A stretch of 64,000 nt of DNA from Sipunculus nudus (Eukaryota > Annelida > Sipuncula > Golfingiida > Sipunculidae): contig CM049316.1 in NCBI GenBank assembly GCA_026874595.1, positions 59,653,676 to 59,717,675 on the forward strand. Direction: 5' to 3'. Positions within the stretch are counted from its first letter, which is position 1, and each line of letters begins with the position of its first letter. Under the pieces are notes generated by a model. The model ran no database searches, was not told the origin of the DNA, and was given only the letters and a program-made list of their open reading frames with translations. Shown one piece after another: positions 11,020-22,500 of this stretch. The position numbers were made by a program, and so were the translations under genes.

Positions 11020-11920
11020 AGCTGTGTGTGACACAATATAAACAGAGCGCCATTGTCCATGAGTACGGGACGGCAAACCATACAAGTCACATGACGGTCG
11101 TTTGCTTCTCTTATCCCGACTTTCACGGACAGCAAGAGGGCTGTTTCACCGGGTGATATAGGTTGTGGGATTAGGTACTAAAAGGTCATCCCCACGGTGC
11201 CAAGTACAAGCACCTCATGATCGAAGTGTCGCAAATTCTGGGGTTTGTTGTGGTCGCCAGCTTGTATTCCAATATGCACGGTACCGCCCTTAAGCTGGTG
11301 TTAAAATATGCAGCGACGACACAGAATCGAAATGATCAATAACACCGTCCGTAAAATGTACTTGTCCTGGAAGGAGGAAAGGCGAATGTATTTACTTGTC
11401 ATGGAACCAGGGAAAGCAAATGACTTGGACTTCTGAAGTGATGTATTTTAATGCATGAATCATTTTTTAAGGGACATTCTCTCGGGAAAGAATAATATAT
11501 TGTGATAGTGTCAACGTAAGCGTAAAGAGTTAATTGTTAGTTTATTGAATTTAGATGTAATAGTATATTCCATGATAAAAATACAGAGGGGTGTAACCTT
11601 TGTACACTGCTGATGACAGCCCCCTCTGCCGGGAGAACTCCTCGGCAGGTTGTGCTCGGTGGGTTGTGTGGGTTGTGACTTTCTTGTTTGTTGTGGAAAC
11701 AAGCCAGTGACAGCAGATAAACCCGTGAGCCTGAGCCACCTTTCATTCCACCATTGTTCATTCCGCCACTGTTCATTCCATAACGGTTCAGTTTGTGTGT
11801 GCAGTGAGACTGGACCTACTTGAAATAAAGCAACTTATTTAATGAAGGACTTTTGTTCCTTATACATGCTTTGCCTGGAGTGCGGCCCCTTGTGTTATTG
11901 ATGCCCAGCACCACTACAAT
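11020..11920. other. Unexplained GC-richer region, possible LTR-like remnant
   Basis: Contains a hairpin CTGCCGGGAGA/CTCCTCGGCAG (11627-11649), GGGTTGTGTGGGTTGTGACT, an AATAAA at 11825 and GATGCCCAGCACCACTACAA at 11900, which is faintly like the end of an LTR with a primer-binding region. A minus frame with GMNSGGMNNGGMKGG is also present. No second LTR or pol gene is visible. Confidence 0.2.
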
Positions 11921-12344
11921 ATGATAATAAAAATATGCCAAGACATTTGGATTATTATAAGGTTAATGTTTAATTACAGATAATTTTCCTTAGGTTTTTT
12001 ATACATTAATGTATCCATTTTATAACATTATAAATAGAGGAAGTGGATGTGTATATAAAATATGGGTTACATATTGAATAAGTATAACTGCATGTGTATT
12101 CTCAGGGTGTGTTGATAAGTTTAATCGCCTCAAAATCTGATCCTGGGCCATAACGTAATTCGTGATGTCGTTTATATTACTTTGTAAACAATGCCCAAGA
12201 CTGCTGTATGTAATTTGTATGCGCTATTCCTGATAAAAAAACATGATATAATTGCAAATACAGCTATAATTGAATATACAGCTCTTGAATACTTGTGTCC
12301 AACTGTCAAGGATTTTGTAGAATGACCAGTTTAATAATAATTGC

Positions 12345-12710
12345 TTATTGCTTTTCCGAAAGAGCCTGCTTAAACGAGGAACGCTCTTTAAGACTCTATG
12401 AGCATGCAAATATTTTCGTCATTTTATACAACGCCTCAACGCGGTCACTTGACATAAACCAGACCAACCAATAGTTTTTAGTATAATTTATAACAATACC
12501 TACCATAAGCAAGAAAAAAAATCCGTTTAAACTCAGCATAATGGTAAATCCCTCTGCATGTTTATTGAATTTCTGACCGCATGATTACAAACATGGCTCG
12601 CACATGTTACCATAGAAATGGAGTTTCAATTTGGGTTGTGAGTTCATTTATATTCGTTTGTGTTTATTTATCATTCGTAGCCTGATGTTAGGATTATAAG
12701 TTGTTCCTGG
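12345..12710 (+). repeat. Repeat B, copy 1 (ATGCAAATATTTTCGTCA core)
   Basis: The core at 12404-12421 is followed by CAACGCCTCAACGCGGTCAC, CATAAACCAGACCAACC, GGTAAATCCCTCTGCATG, AACATGGCTCGCACATG, TTACCATAGAAATGGA and TCATTCGTAGCCTGATGTT. Blocks are conserved in order in the other three copies. Non-coding, family unrecognised. Confidence 0.7.
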
Positions 12711-12939
12711 TTAAGGCAAATCCATTCAGACTTGTGAAGGACGATGATGAACGTTCTGGAAAAATTATGTTTAGGCATGTTATTCCTTTTGCGTGAGTAA
12801 ACGGATGTGTTTAGTCTTCTGTTGTTCATTAATATTTAAACAGTTTAGCCAGTGTTCATTACATTAAAACACTATCTGTCGTATTGGTGATGAATCTAAA
12901 CTATTCTTCAAGTGAAAGAAAAAGCTAGAACAAGAATAT

Positions 12940-13420
12940 AGCAGGAGTGCATAATAAGCCCGTCGTTTTCTTGAGACCTTTGACCTAATTAAATATGCAC
13001 AGATTTTCCAGACAATCGAACCAAGAGAAGTTATATTAATGGTTAAACATTCATACTGATTGTCTGCAAAACCCATGAAATTCCGAGTTATCACAGCAAT
13101 ACCAGCAATAGAAGCCTTGTGACCTTTGACCTCATTTAATTTACATGGATTATGCCAGGAATCAAACTTACACTAGATATTATATTGTTTAATATTTCAG
13201 TTGATTTTTATCAATGTTTTTCCCATTCCATGTACGTTAATTTGGTGACACCACAAAGAAGACTGGTGACCTATGACCTCGATCAGTATGCGTGGATTTG
13301 CCTTGCAGTTGAACCGAAATCCACAGGCTGAAAACCTTAGGTCATATATTTCCCAATGACTTGTACGTGGACGGTATAGCATTGACAATGCTATTGCTGT
13401 GGTACATGGTCAGTGAAGGT
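12940..13420 (+). repeat. Triplicated unit of about 147 bases with TGACCTTTGACCT
   Basis: Anchors GAGACCTTTGACCTAATTAA (12975), GTGACCTTTGACCTCATTTA (13120) and GTGACCTATGACCTCGATCA (13268). Each is followed by a TRCAYGGATTWTSCCAGGAA-like block and GAACC. TGACCTTTGACCT is the complement of AGGTCAAAGGTCA. Confidence 0.55.
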
Positions 13421-13499
13421 GATACCCTCTGTATATATAGAGTCTTTCATAACCTTTACCTTAAATGTAGTATAAAATACTAAAATTACTACATTCTGC

Positions 13500-13775
13500 A
13501 CCCAGTAACCCGTGCGAGCCATGCTTGTATTAATGCGGTTAGAAATTAAACAAACATGCGGATGGATTTACCAATCTGCTGAGTTAGAATGGAACTTTTC
13601 TCGTTCATGTTTGGTGTTGTTAGAGAGAAAACTTAAAAATGCAGCGATTGGTCTGGTTTAGGTCAATTGACAGTGTATCTGTATGCCATGAGGCGTTGTC
13701 AGAAATGACGAAAATATTTGCATCCTCATGTGGCCTTATAATGCGTTCCTAAGACCTAGATGTAAAGGCACTCTG
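13500..13775 (-). repeat. Repeat B, copy 2 (inverted)
   Basis: Holds the core on the minus strand (TGACGAAAATATTTGCAT), next to CATGAGGCGTTGTCAGAA, and reaches GTGCGAGCCATGCTTGT at its far end. It forms an inverted pair with 12345-12710, about 0.8 kb apart. Confidence 0.68.
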
Positions 13776-13779
13776 GCAG

Positions 13780-15460
13780 GCCAGTAATCCGGTCGTGATG
13801 TCAGAAGGCCGATATGGCGCTAAAAAACGTGTTGCCACTGACTTCCGTTTCCAGGGGAATGCGTGCTTCAAACAAATCATCCGTGACCTAATGACCTTTT
13901 TTCATGGCTAGCCAAAGTAAACCCGACTGTAAGTGGCTTCCATCTTTCTCCACATGTACCTAATCCATCATACGCCTTGTTCAGCATCTAGAGTGTTTCT
14001 TCAATTGGGATCGTGCACAGTTATGACTTATATCAAACAGCAAACGACGTATAGTGCATTTAATAGTGGTGTCTAATCATTTCGTAATATGATTGTGTTA
14101 AAGTGGAAGAGAACTGAAAATAACTAAAAAAAAGATAGATAAAATACGTAAAGATAGAACGTGCCATAAGCTTGGCGCGAAATCAGATACAATGTTTAAA
14201 CAGTTGTGTGAATCATCATTAATTTTTCTCGACCACTATCACTTTAAGGCCTTTCCTTCACAACCTAATGTGTGAACATTTGGTTTAGGTCCACATGCAT
14301 GCAGTTAAATTGATAATTTAGCGTCATGAGTTTTAAACTACAGGTAATCGAATTTCGAGTCATGCCACTGTTATATAGTGAATTAAGTATTTATTATAAG
14401 TATATTAAAACTATATTTTATTTCTTTGGTAAAGTCAGGAGATATGTTGTAATCACTTTGGCAATAATTATGACGTCTCAAAGGTACCCATGGTATTGAG
14501 GCCAGAATTGAAACCTAAAATAATGATACTCCTACAGACGCCTAGTTTATATGTTCACCTGTACATTATGTTAATAGCGCAGGTACCGCCTTCACCTTCT
14601 CTGCCATTCCTCACCTGTATGTGCGCATCGTTAGTTCCCCGTCCACCCACACAAACACGTGTTAAATCGCTCTCTTTCTCCCTAAAGCAAATTTAGTCTG
14701 AAGGGCCTCGGTTCATAGTTACACATGTTCTTCTCAGAGGGGACCAGTCTGTTAACTCTTTCTCGTTCGCAGCTTCCAGCACTGAGAGCGGCTAAACAAA
14801 CCTCATTTTCAAGTACTCCCCCCCCCCCCCCCCCCCCACCCCCACCCCCACACCAACCGGTAGCGTTAGAATGTTGTCCTAACATAATCACAATATATAT
14901 AATTATTGCAACAATACAAAAAAATAGTCCCAATAATAAACGTTAAAATGATCTAGTTGTCAGATCAGAACCTTAAAGCCGTATATTTATTCTTCACAAA
15001 GTGGAAATTAATGGAAATGGCAACAACAGGAGCAATTAAAAATAGTACCCATTGTATGTTAATGATCTTAAAACAGATCATTAGAAGAAAATGTATGAAT
15101 ATTTTATTTATTTCAGAAGAATAATTAACCAAATTTATACAATGTATTTTATATATATTGTTGGTTCTGTCAGGAACTAGTGAATACTCTGTGTTATAGA
15201 AGAGTGTTCGTTGTTATAGAACCAGAGCCTTACAAGTAACTAGATCTAGAAGAATCAACAAGTTCGGTTAGACGTATTCACTACTACGTATACGTAGTGT
15301 CGTACAAATGGCTGTTGCACTCGCCAGATGAAATTAACTGTCTAATGGCTAAACTGGTGTGGCCAGTGCCCCGGCCAAGAATAACAATAAGCAACACAAA
15401 TGTTCACCGTTACATACCACACCAGGTAAGCCATCAGACAGTTCTGCCTGATAAGTGCAA
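13780..15460. other. No gene seen; poly-C run
   Basis: A poly-C run at 14818-14837 continues into CCCACCCCCACCCCC. The open frames here are proline or glycine artefacts of it. Confidence 0.5.
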
Positions 15461-15497
15461 CAGCTAGTGGATTGTTTATTGTCTTCAAGACCTGTTT

Positions 15498-15562
<65 letters not shown>
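15498..15562. repeat. Compound (AC)n(TA)n microsatellite
   Basis: About 25 bases of AC followed by about 40 of TA, abutting the truncated SINE. Confidence 0.95.
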
Positions 15563-15563
<1 letters not shown>

Positions 15564-15565
15564 GG

Positions 15566-15745
15566 GCCAGGGTTCGATTCTCGGCTTAGCTATGAGAGTG
15601 GGTTGCAGTGCCGGTGGTTTTCTCCGGGTTCTCCGTTTTTCTCAACCCTTTTTCGACATCCGAGCGCCAACATCGAAGCCATGGAGAGTGACTCGTATTA
15701 GTTATTATAACTAGTTGTTCAATCCATGTTGTCCTGTCTGTTTGT
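15566..15745 (+). mobile_element. tRNA-derived SINE, 5'-truncated copy
   Basis: Begins at the B box (AGGGTTCGATTCTCGGC) directly after a (TA)n array. Shares TATGAGAGTGGGTTGCAGTG, GGGTTCTCCG and CCATGGAGAGTGACTCGTAT with the copy at 17.2 kb. The A-box half is missing, probably replaced by the microsatellite. Confidence 0.72.
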
Positions 15746-16107
15746 CCCACTAAACCCGCAGAAACGGGCCATGACAGTGGGCCAGTTTTGCTATCACCGT
15801 CTGTCATGTGCCCTGACTTACAAAATGCAAACTAATTTGTCCCTTCTACTTGCACACAATTGAATTCCCGTCGGCATGATCACAGTTCTGTCGCACAAGG
15901 TCACAACACTCGACATTGCTAACCTTCATCTTGGCCCTTTACCTCAAAGACCTATTTACATTGGTTCTGTATCGACACCAGGCGTCGCTACCTTACGGGT
16001 CTTGGGAGTTCGCGGCAATATACCCTTCCTCCGCAATGGGCCCGTAATATATATATTGTTCATGAAATTGTAATATAAATTTTAATCAGCAATTTTTGGG
16101 ATTTGTA

Positions 16108-16388
16108 GGGCCAAAAAATAAAATATTGTTCTCAGTCACTTTTTTTCATAAATCAATGCGGGCGGACATTTTTTTTTTAACTTTTTTTGTTAGTGATAAA
16201 AATGTAAGATGACCAGGGGAAAGCATGATAATAAAAGAATTCCTTTGCTGAACAGGTAAAAGTACTACATAACAAAGGAAATCTTATCAAAATTGTATCA
16301 TTTTATCTTCTTGAAAGTTTTTGATGCAGGGTATTAAATTGACGCGGGCCTAGCCTGAGAACCATACCTTTTATTTATTTTTTTGGCC
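16108..16388. mobile_element. TIR element, family C copy 1 (GGCCAA ends)
   Basis: Begins AGGGCCAAAAAATAAAATAT and ends TTTTTTTGGCCTA, with GTTCTCAG near the left end and CTGAGAACCATACC near the right. The interior shares GCGGGCGGACATTTTTT, GATCAGGGRAAAGCATG-like and AACAGGTAAAAGYACTA blocks with 30581-31006. Non-coding. The TA next to both ends could be the target duplication. Confidence 0.65.
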
Positions 16389-16894
16389 TAACTGCAGATG
16401 TTTATTTTTGTATCAAAGAGGACATTTCTGGGAGCATCAGCATGATTTTTACTTTGTTTTTGTAGCATGCATTACCAAAAAAAAATTAAAATGTAATGCC
16501 TGGAACCCATACCTGTTAATCTGACACCCTGTATGCCTAATAAGATCTTGTTAACCGATCGTTTGGAATTCAGTGATAAACTGAGTCAAACAGGTGCGCA
16601 GTTTCAAGGAAGGGCGTAAATAGTTTATATCATGGCAGCAAATTACAAACTCTGAGCCAAGGAGTCATTTTAGCTCTTCATGCACGTTTGCCAAGTATAT
16701 ATGTATTATGTATATGATATTATATATTCTTATTGTTTTGCCTTTTCTGGAAATACAACCTGATGTAACCTGATGTTACCAATGTAACATGAGCACATTG
16801 GCAAAATAGCAGAAATGTAAGACACACCAAGTTTGAAAATACCTTCAATAAGCCACTTATAGGGGTTGATAGTGGTTGGCGTGTTTATTTCTAA

Positions 16895-17000
16895 AATAAT
16901 ATCTTGGTAAAAATGTTTTGTAAATAGATTTTCTTAGCACCCCTCCAAAGTGCAAAGGCATTGATTCTTCTTCCTCTTTCTTTCTTTTCTTTCTGCTGTC
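16895..17000 (+). repeat. Direct repeat flanking the 17-kb SINE (left)
   Basis: TTTTCTTAGCACCCCTCCAA, AGTGCAAAGGCATTGATT and a CT-rich tail match 17380-17485 (TTTCTTAGGCCCCCCCCCGA, GGTGCAAAACCATTGATT, CT-rich tail). The pair brackets the minisatellite and SINE, so the SINE may lie within a larger duplicated unit. Confidence 0.45.
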
Positions 17001-17030
17001 AGGATCGTATTTGTTCTATACCAGAAAGTA

Positions 17031-17117
17031 TACCCTTCTGTGAAAAAATACCCTTCTGTGAAAAAATACCCTTCTGTGAAAAAAATACCTTTCTGTGAAA
17101 AAATACCCTCCTGTGAA
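17031..17117 (+). repeat. 18-base minisatellite, five units
   Basis: Unit TACCCTTCTGTGAAAAAA, nearly perfect for three copies and diverging in the last two. It lies 60 bases upstream of the SINE. Confidence 0.9.
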
Positions 17118-17172
17118 TCATCCCCTGTCCTTTAAAGAGCTTGATGAATTTAGTTCTTTGTCAGTATTTTAG

Positions 17173-17398
17173 TCATTTAGGGCTTGACAATCGAGGGGTA
17201 AAACGCTCGACTCTCTCCGCTGGCGACACGGGTTCGATTCCCGGCGTGGCTATGAGATTGGGTTGTAGTGGCCTGTATCGGGGTTCTCCGGTTTCCTACA
17301 CCTCTAGACACTACCGAACATAAACCCATGGAGCGTGCCTTATGATAACTATTTGTATAATCCATGTAAATAAATAGGTTTATAATAAATATTTTTTG
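17173..17398 (+). mobile_element. tRNA-derived SINE, near full length
   Basis: The tRNA-like head contains GGTAAAACGCTCGACT and a canonical pol III B box, GGTTCGATTCCCGGC (17230-17244). The body follows (GGCTATGAGATTGGGTTGTA, GGGGTTCTCCGGTTTCC, CCATGGAGCGTGCCT), then a tail ATCCATGTAAATAAATAGG ending in TTTATAATAAA. Two more copies lie in this window. Propagation would need a partner LINE, none of which is visible here. Confidence 0.8.
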
Positions 17399-17485
17399 TG
17401 GGTTGACTTTCTTAGGCCCCCCCCCGAGGTGCAAAACCATTGATTGCAAATATTAAACCTTCTTTCTCTTTCTTCTACACTATGT

Positions 17486-20070
17486 ATGCGCTAGATCTGA
17501 AAAAAAAACTTTTAAAATTTGACCTTGGGCCATAATATATTGGCCATGTCATTGGTCACAGATTTTTAACCTAATCTTTTAACCTAATTTCCAAGGTGGT
17601 ACACTCCATATCCTATTCCCCGTCATCGCTCCCGGGGGGGGGGGGGGGGTGATCTCTTGACAATTGCAGACATCCAGTTTAAGTTATGAAACCATTTAGT
17701 ATGTAGGCCCCAGAATGATTTCGCTATGCTCTGATATTTACACGTACGTTTTTGCTGAAGGTGAATATATTTTATCAGATATATACAGAGGTATAATGTA
17801 AGTCTTTATATATAGATATTAATAACACTTAGTGCGTGGCTGTTGTCACCTTAGGACACCTGATAACATGATCATATATACATACAGACAGGCTATACCA
17901 ACGCTTATATTTGGTAGGTACTTTTCCCTCGTATATTATACAGTGGTGCCACTGCACGGTGCTTCGCCAACAAATTGCTTTAGAAGAACTATTAAGGTAA
18001 CTTGGCCGTGGTATGGCTAGCCGTATAACCAGTATATTCAATGACTTGGGAGTAAGGCCCCCACCATATATACACAGATATAAACACTCAGGGACGGATT
18101 CCGAAGATTGGGTTTGTGGTATAGTTGACCAGACTGGGGAGAAATCAACCTTTTGCTCAGCCCCTTTTCCTGAATCTTTTCAGACTAAATCCCCTCCACA
18201 TCTTGCATTTGGTATAAACTCCTGAGTCCTGAGTGCAAACGATAAACTAGTAGTAGTGCCTCCCTATGAAATCCCGGATCCGCCCCTGGTATTTACAAAC
18301 AAATACCTCCAGGTATGATGCAATATACGTCCAGGGTCGGTGATGCAATACGGGTGTCTATAATAATTATAGAAAGTCTCTGCGCTTTGGGCTACTAACA
18401 TCATAGATACAGCACAGCTAAATAAATCGCTACATGCAAAAACATGATCACTGTATTTAGCTCTGAAACCTTTTATTAGTATATATTCCTAAAATTTATG
18501 CCACCAAAAGATGTCCACCGGTTGATCGTGGTGAAAGCTTCATGTTTCCTTCTAGCATGGGACCTGTAGACAAATTTGACCACCTCGGTGACGCTTAATG
18601 AAATATCTTTTTAATACGAAACGACTTTCTGGACACTTACTCATGAAGTGTCGTCACAAGATGGCGTCTTTTTAGCTGTCAATGTATCTTACCATATTTA
18701 TGGTTCCAAGCACAGCCAAAATACAGTCAACGTCTGTCACAAGATCAGGTATCAAGGATCTCATCACTTCTGGTAACACAGACCGTTGTCTCAGCTAAAT
18801 AAAAAAAATGAACAAAAATATCTCCAAAAGACAGTGAGCACAGTAAATGCATGTCTCACTTGACCATGATGTTAAAAAAGACAGGTACGAAAACCAAGAT
18901 GTTCAGATATAACTATAAAACAACCAACTACACCGTCAGACTCAGTAAAAGAAGTGGAACACATTTATAAGATGGATTTTTTGTTATTTGGTATAATTTA
19001 TAAAACTCATGGAGTTTATTGATTTTATAGATTCAGTAAAAGTATTTGAGATGAATTTGAATGGGCGTGTCTATAAATAATAAATATTCATGATGTAAAT
19101 TACAATGTCTGTACTTTTTGTATACACGGGTTTCATCTTCATTTTCACACGTGGACTGTTGACCTGGTATCCGGTTAAAAGTTGTCCAAAATTAAAACCT
19201 CAGGGGTGCCCGTTATTTCACGCCATGAGGTCAGGAGCACGCGGCGATCACGCAAACAAGCAGACGACTGCAATCACTAAGTCAGCTAGTACAAAGCTCG
19301 AATTCACGCGGGGTCACGTGGCCAGAAACGTGGCCTTGCTCCAGCTGCGTGAAAACCTGATAAAAGCAACTGTTTTCTGGAAAACCTGGTAAATATATAT
19401 TAGCCACCTGCTTACAGTCTTTTTTTGTTGTACGTGCATAGTTATTTAAAGTCCAGAATGATGCAACGTATCGGAGAATTGAGTGTATGTAGTAGCAACA
19501 GAACCCTATCAAGACATTTATACTGTTTTATTCCCAAAGGGGTATATGCATGCGTAATATCTTTTTTAATATATCAGCGCTGTTTGTAATAAAAAAGAAG
19601 TATTACACCTTAATTTATTTATATAATCGATATACTTGTGTAAAGAATAAAAATGAAGGTTATATCTTGCCTGCTGAAAGCAAACAAAAGTCGCTTGTGA
19701 TCTCAGTCCCTCCCAGTGTCAGATATAACTTACGTGGAGCTGCAAAGAACGCATACCACTGCCAAGATAAAACAATCCTTTGAGGAGCGGTCACTTAATA
19801 GGGAAAAATGTATTAAAATGTATCAGTGGCGTCAATTTTCTTCGAGGGGGGGGGGATTACTCGCAGAGAAACACACGCACGCAGAATTCTAGAAAGCAAG
19901 TATTATCAGATGCACACGGAAAGGGCACTATGGTACGTTCATGATGCACACAAGGCAGAGCCAGCAATGTAAAATGTAGGTAATACTCTGTATGTGTATA
20001 CACGTGAATCGATTAAATATCTCCGACAAGGAGGAGAGGTCCAAGACCTGTTGATGTGTTGTTTATATTA
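17486..20070. other. No gene seen apart from the 18.1-kb element
   Basis: Poly-G at 17635-17649. 19130-19390 is GC-richer, with GGGTCACGTGGCC (19311-19323) and a 95-codon frame of unknown meaning. Confidence 0.45.
18089..18288. mobile_element. GGGGCGGATCC-family element, diverged
   Basis: Left border CAGGGACGGATTCCGAAG; right border ATCCCGGATCCGCCCCTG, the inverse of the family end. 200 bases, non-coding, no clear target duplication. Confidence 0.55.
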
Positions 20071-20078
20071 AATGTGAA

Positions 20079-20349
20079 CAGGGCCGGATTTATGGGGGGG
20101 CAGGGAGGCAGGCCCTCCTTCATTTTTTTCTAAAATATATCAGAAAATAAAAAAAAATACACGTTTAATACCGAAAAGAGCGCCGAAGCTTACCCCATTT
20201 CGCACAACTCAAGCTTATATTTTTAATAGGTTCTAACATCATGGCAGGGATACCCTCTCCCATACCCTCCCCCCTTATACTCGATATTTGAGTATCTCCG
20301 CTCCCCCCCCCCCCCCCCCCCCCATTCTGGAATCTGATATCCGCCCCTG
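20079..20349. mobile_element. GGGGCGGATCC-family element, diverged, with poly-C run
   Basis: Left border CAGGGCCGGATTTATGGGG; right border GGAATCTGATATCCGCCCCT ending in G. The interior includes an approximately 20-base poly-C run. No clean duplication is seen, although TAAATG is found near both ends. Confidence 0.5.
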
Positions 20350-20596
20350 GTAAATGAAGGTAGTCTTGCGATAAGAATGATATGTCATTATTAGTCCTTT
20401 TGAATTTCAGACTTTTACATGCTCCGGATTAGTAGTCCTAACATCCCATTAACACATTTATAGAGCGAATCTCAAATACTTTACAGAGATCGGACAGGGT
20501 CCCAGTGCACGTCTCAACAACCATGGGCCACTAGCACCCCCCCCCCCCCCAGCTGCTCCGCTGCATGAAAAAAATTAAAGCATGTATCATCATCCT

Positions 20597-20598
<2 letters not shown>

Positions 20599-20679
<81 letters not shown>

Positions 20680-20700
20680 ATATGTATATATATATATATA
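20599..20700. repeat. Compound (TA)n(TG)n microsatellite
   Basis: TA arrays with CA and TG interruptions, immediately left of the pogo-like MITE. Confidence 0.95.
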
Positions 20701-20881
20701 CAGTGAAATCTCGTTGTGGCGAAGTCGAAGGGACCCTCAGTAAACTTCGAAACATCCGAGGTTCGACACAAGCGGGTTTTATTTGGTTATAATTTATCTA
20801 GAGTTGTCCGAAATATCGAGTCCGTAACTTTGACATAAGCGGGGTATTCGACTTAAGCGAGTTCGACACAACGAGGTTTCA

Positions 20882-20884
<3 letters not shown>
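20701..20884. mobile_element. pogo/Tigger-like MITE inserted in a (TA)n array
   Basis: 184 bases starting CAGTGAAATCTCGTTGTGGC and ending with the inverted form (GACACAACGAGGTTTCACTG). TA lies directly on both sides. The TIRs match the CAGTGAAACCTCG type of Tc1/mariner-pogo miniature elements. Inner GTTCGACACAAGCG-like blocks are repeated. It separates two (TA)n arrays, so it appears to have inserted into one longer array. Confidence 0.8.

Positions 20885-20949
<65 letters not shown>
20885..20949. repeat. (TA)n microsatellite
   Basis: Perfect 65-base array immediately right of the pogo-like MITE. Confidence 0.95.
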
Positions 20950-20951
<2 letters not shown>

Positions 20952-21975
20952 CTAATTTTGGCTGTTTTGGTGTTTGTTCTAAAATCTCGAAATGCTTAGA
21001 ATTAAAGGAGCAACTAATAAACTGTTGGGGAGATATGGATCTGTATAGAGAGGGTCTTTTTCCAATTGTATGTCCATCTTGAAACAACTTAATGAAGATT
21101 CGGAGACAAGCTGAAAATGACATTTAACGTTTTGGCCTACTGGGGGATTGTTTATGGTGCAGATGTACTTGACTACCGCATTCGTGGCCCCTGGTATATG
21201 CAGTCCCGCAGTGAAAAAAGGCTTGTCCGGAGTTGGTTCTCAGGGTTGCGATGGCGGTAGCGCAGCAAAGAAACCATGTTACAGGTGCTTGACTCCTGTA
21301 ACATTGTGCATACACGTTACTCAGGTACCACCGTCATTATTTAACAAATTTGCCAGGTGTGGTGCATTGGGGGGATGCTAATAAAAGATCACATTTTGGT
21401 GCCATCCAAACCAACAAAACACTGTATAAGTATATTAATATACATACACCACTATTAATTTATTAGTAGGAAATTACCCGCTCTTGCGTTTGGAAAAGCG
21501 AGCACAACTTCAGTCGGGACGGGTTTTCAATGGGCTGAGCTCGAATTTGACCGGATTTTCAGTTGGCCGAGCTGAATACACTGGCGTAATTTACTTCACT
21601 ATATGCTTTATGAGAAATTATTTAAAATGGACCTCCCTATGACACGCTTGACATCGTTCCCGACACTTCCAAGACCAATAACGAACATTTCCGTGGCGTG
21701 ACAACGATTTAATGCCACCACCGTCATTAATAATATACGGATACAATCAGGGCGCCAGATACACTCAATGAAAATATATATGGAACAATAAAGGAAAAAT
21801 ATCTATGATATACTTTGCATCAGTGTCTGTTTTGAGTTAATAGTTGTTAGTAGATTGGTCACTGTGTCCTATAACGTATTCGTATCTTACGAGGATTTTA
21901 CGGCAAGTACGGAAAGAGGGCTGGGAATACGGGAGTTTTAATGCTTAAAAAGCAATTTTCCATCAGCAGATAGGC

Positions 21976-21976
<1 letters not shown>

Positions 21977-22036
<60 letters not shown>
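21977..22036. repeat. (TA)n(TG)n microsatellite
   Basis: Compound array 30 bases left of the CTGTGGTTG TIR element. Confidence 0.95.
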
Positions 22037-22066
22037 CGTATGTACAGTTAACTTGATAAATATATA

Positions 22067-22500
22067 CTGTGGTTGCCTTTTTGTTCGCGAGGGTTTTAAT
22101 TTCGCGATATTCGCGAATTTGAAATAATCGCGAAAATGAAACCCTCGGGAATAATCGGCCAATTGAGAATGTCCTTCTTATTTAGTGTAATCAATACTTG
22201 TATGGTAATAGGTTAAAACAGAGAGAATTTTTTTTTAATAAATTACATCCTTGCAGGTATAGGGAAATGTAAGCCTTAAATTTTAACTAAACCACCTATG
22301 CTGTGTGTGCGGGCCTATCATTATATAAGAAAATGTCACAAACTCATGACTTATTCTAATTTTATAATACACACAGGTATATAGCTTTGCCAAAGATTTG
22401 ATATAGGTTCTTGTGAGATCGCAAAAATAAAACCCTCGCAAAACATTAAAAATGGAAAATTCGCGAAATTTCAGCCTCGCGAATATGAAGCCAACCACAG
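22067..22500. mobile_element. TIR element with CTGTGGTTG ends and CGCGAA-rich arms
   Basis: 434 bases. Left CTGTGGTTGCCTTTTTGTTC and right (inverted) CTGTGGTTGGCTTCATATTC continue into TCGCGAGG and TTCGCGAA blocks, giving imperfect TIRs of about 60 bases. TA follows each end as target duplication. Non-coding; consistent with a Tc1/mariner-type MITE. Confidence 0.75.

Noticed and set aside
17230-17244. Functional tRNA gene
   Set aside because: The B box is good, but the A-box half does not complete a cloverleaf, and the following body is shared with other SINE copies.
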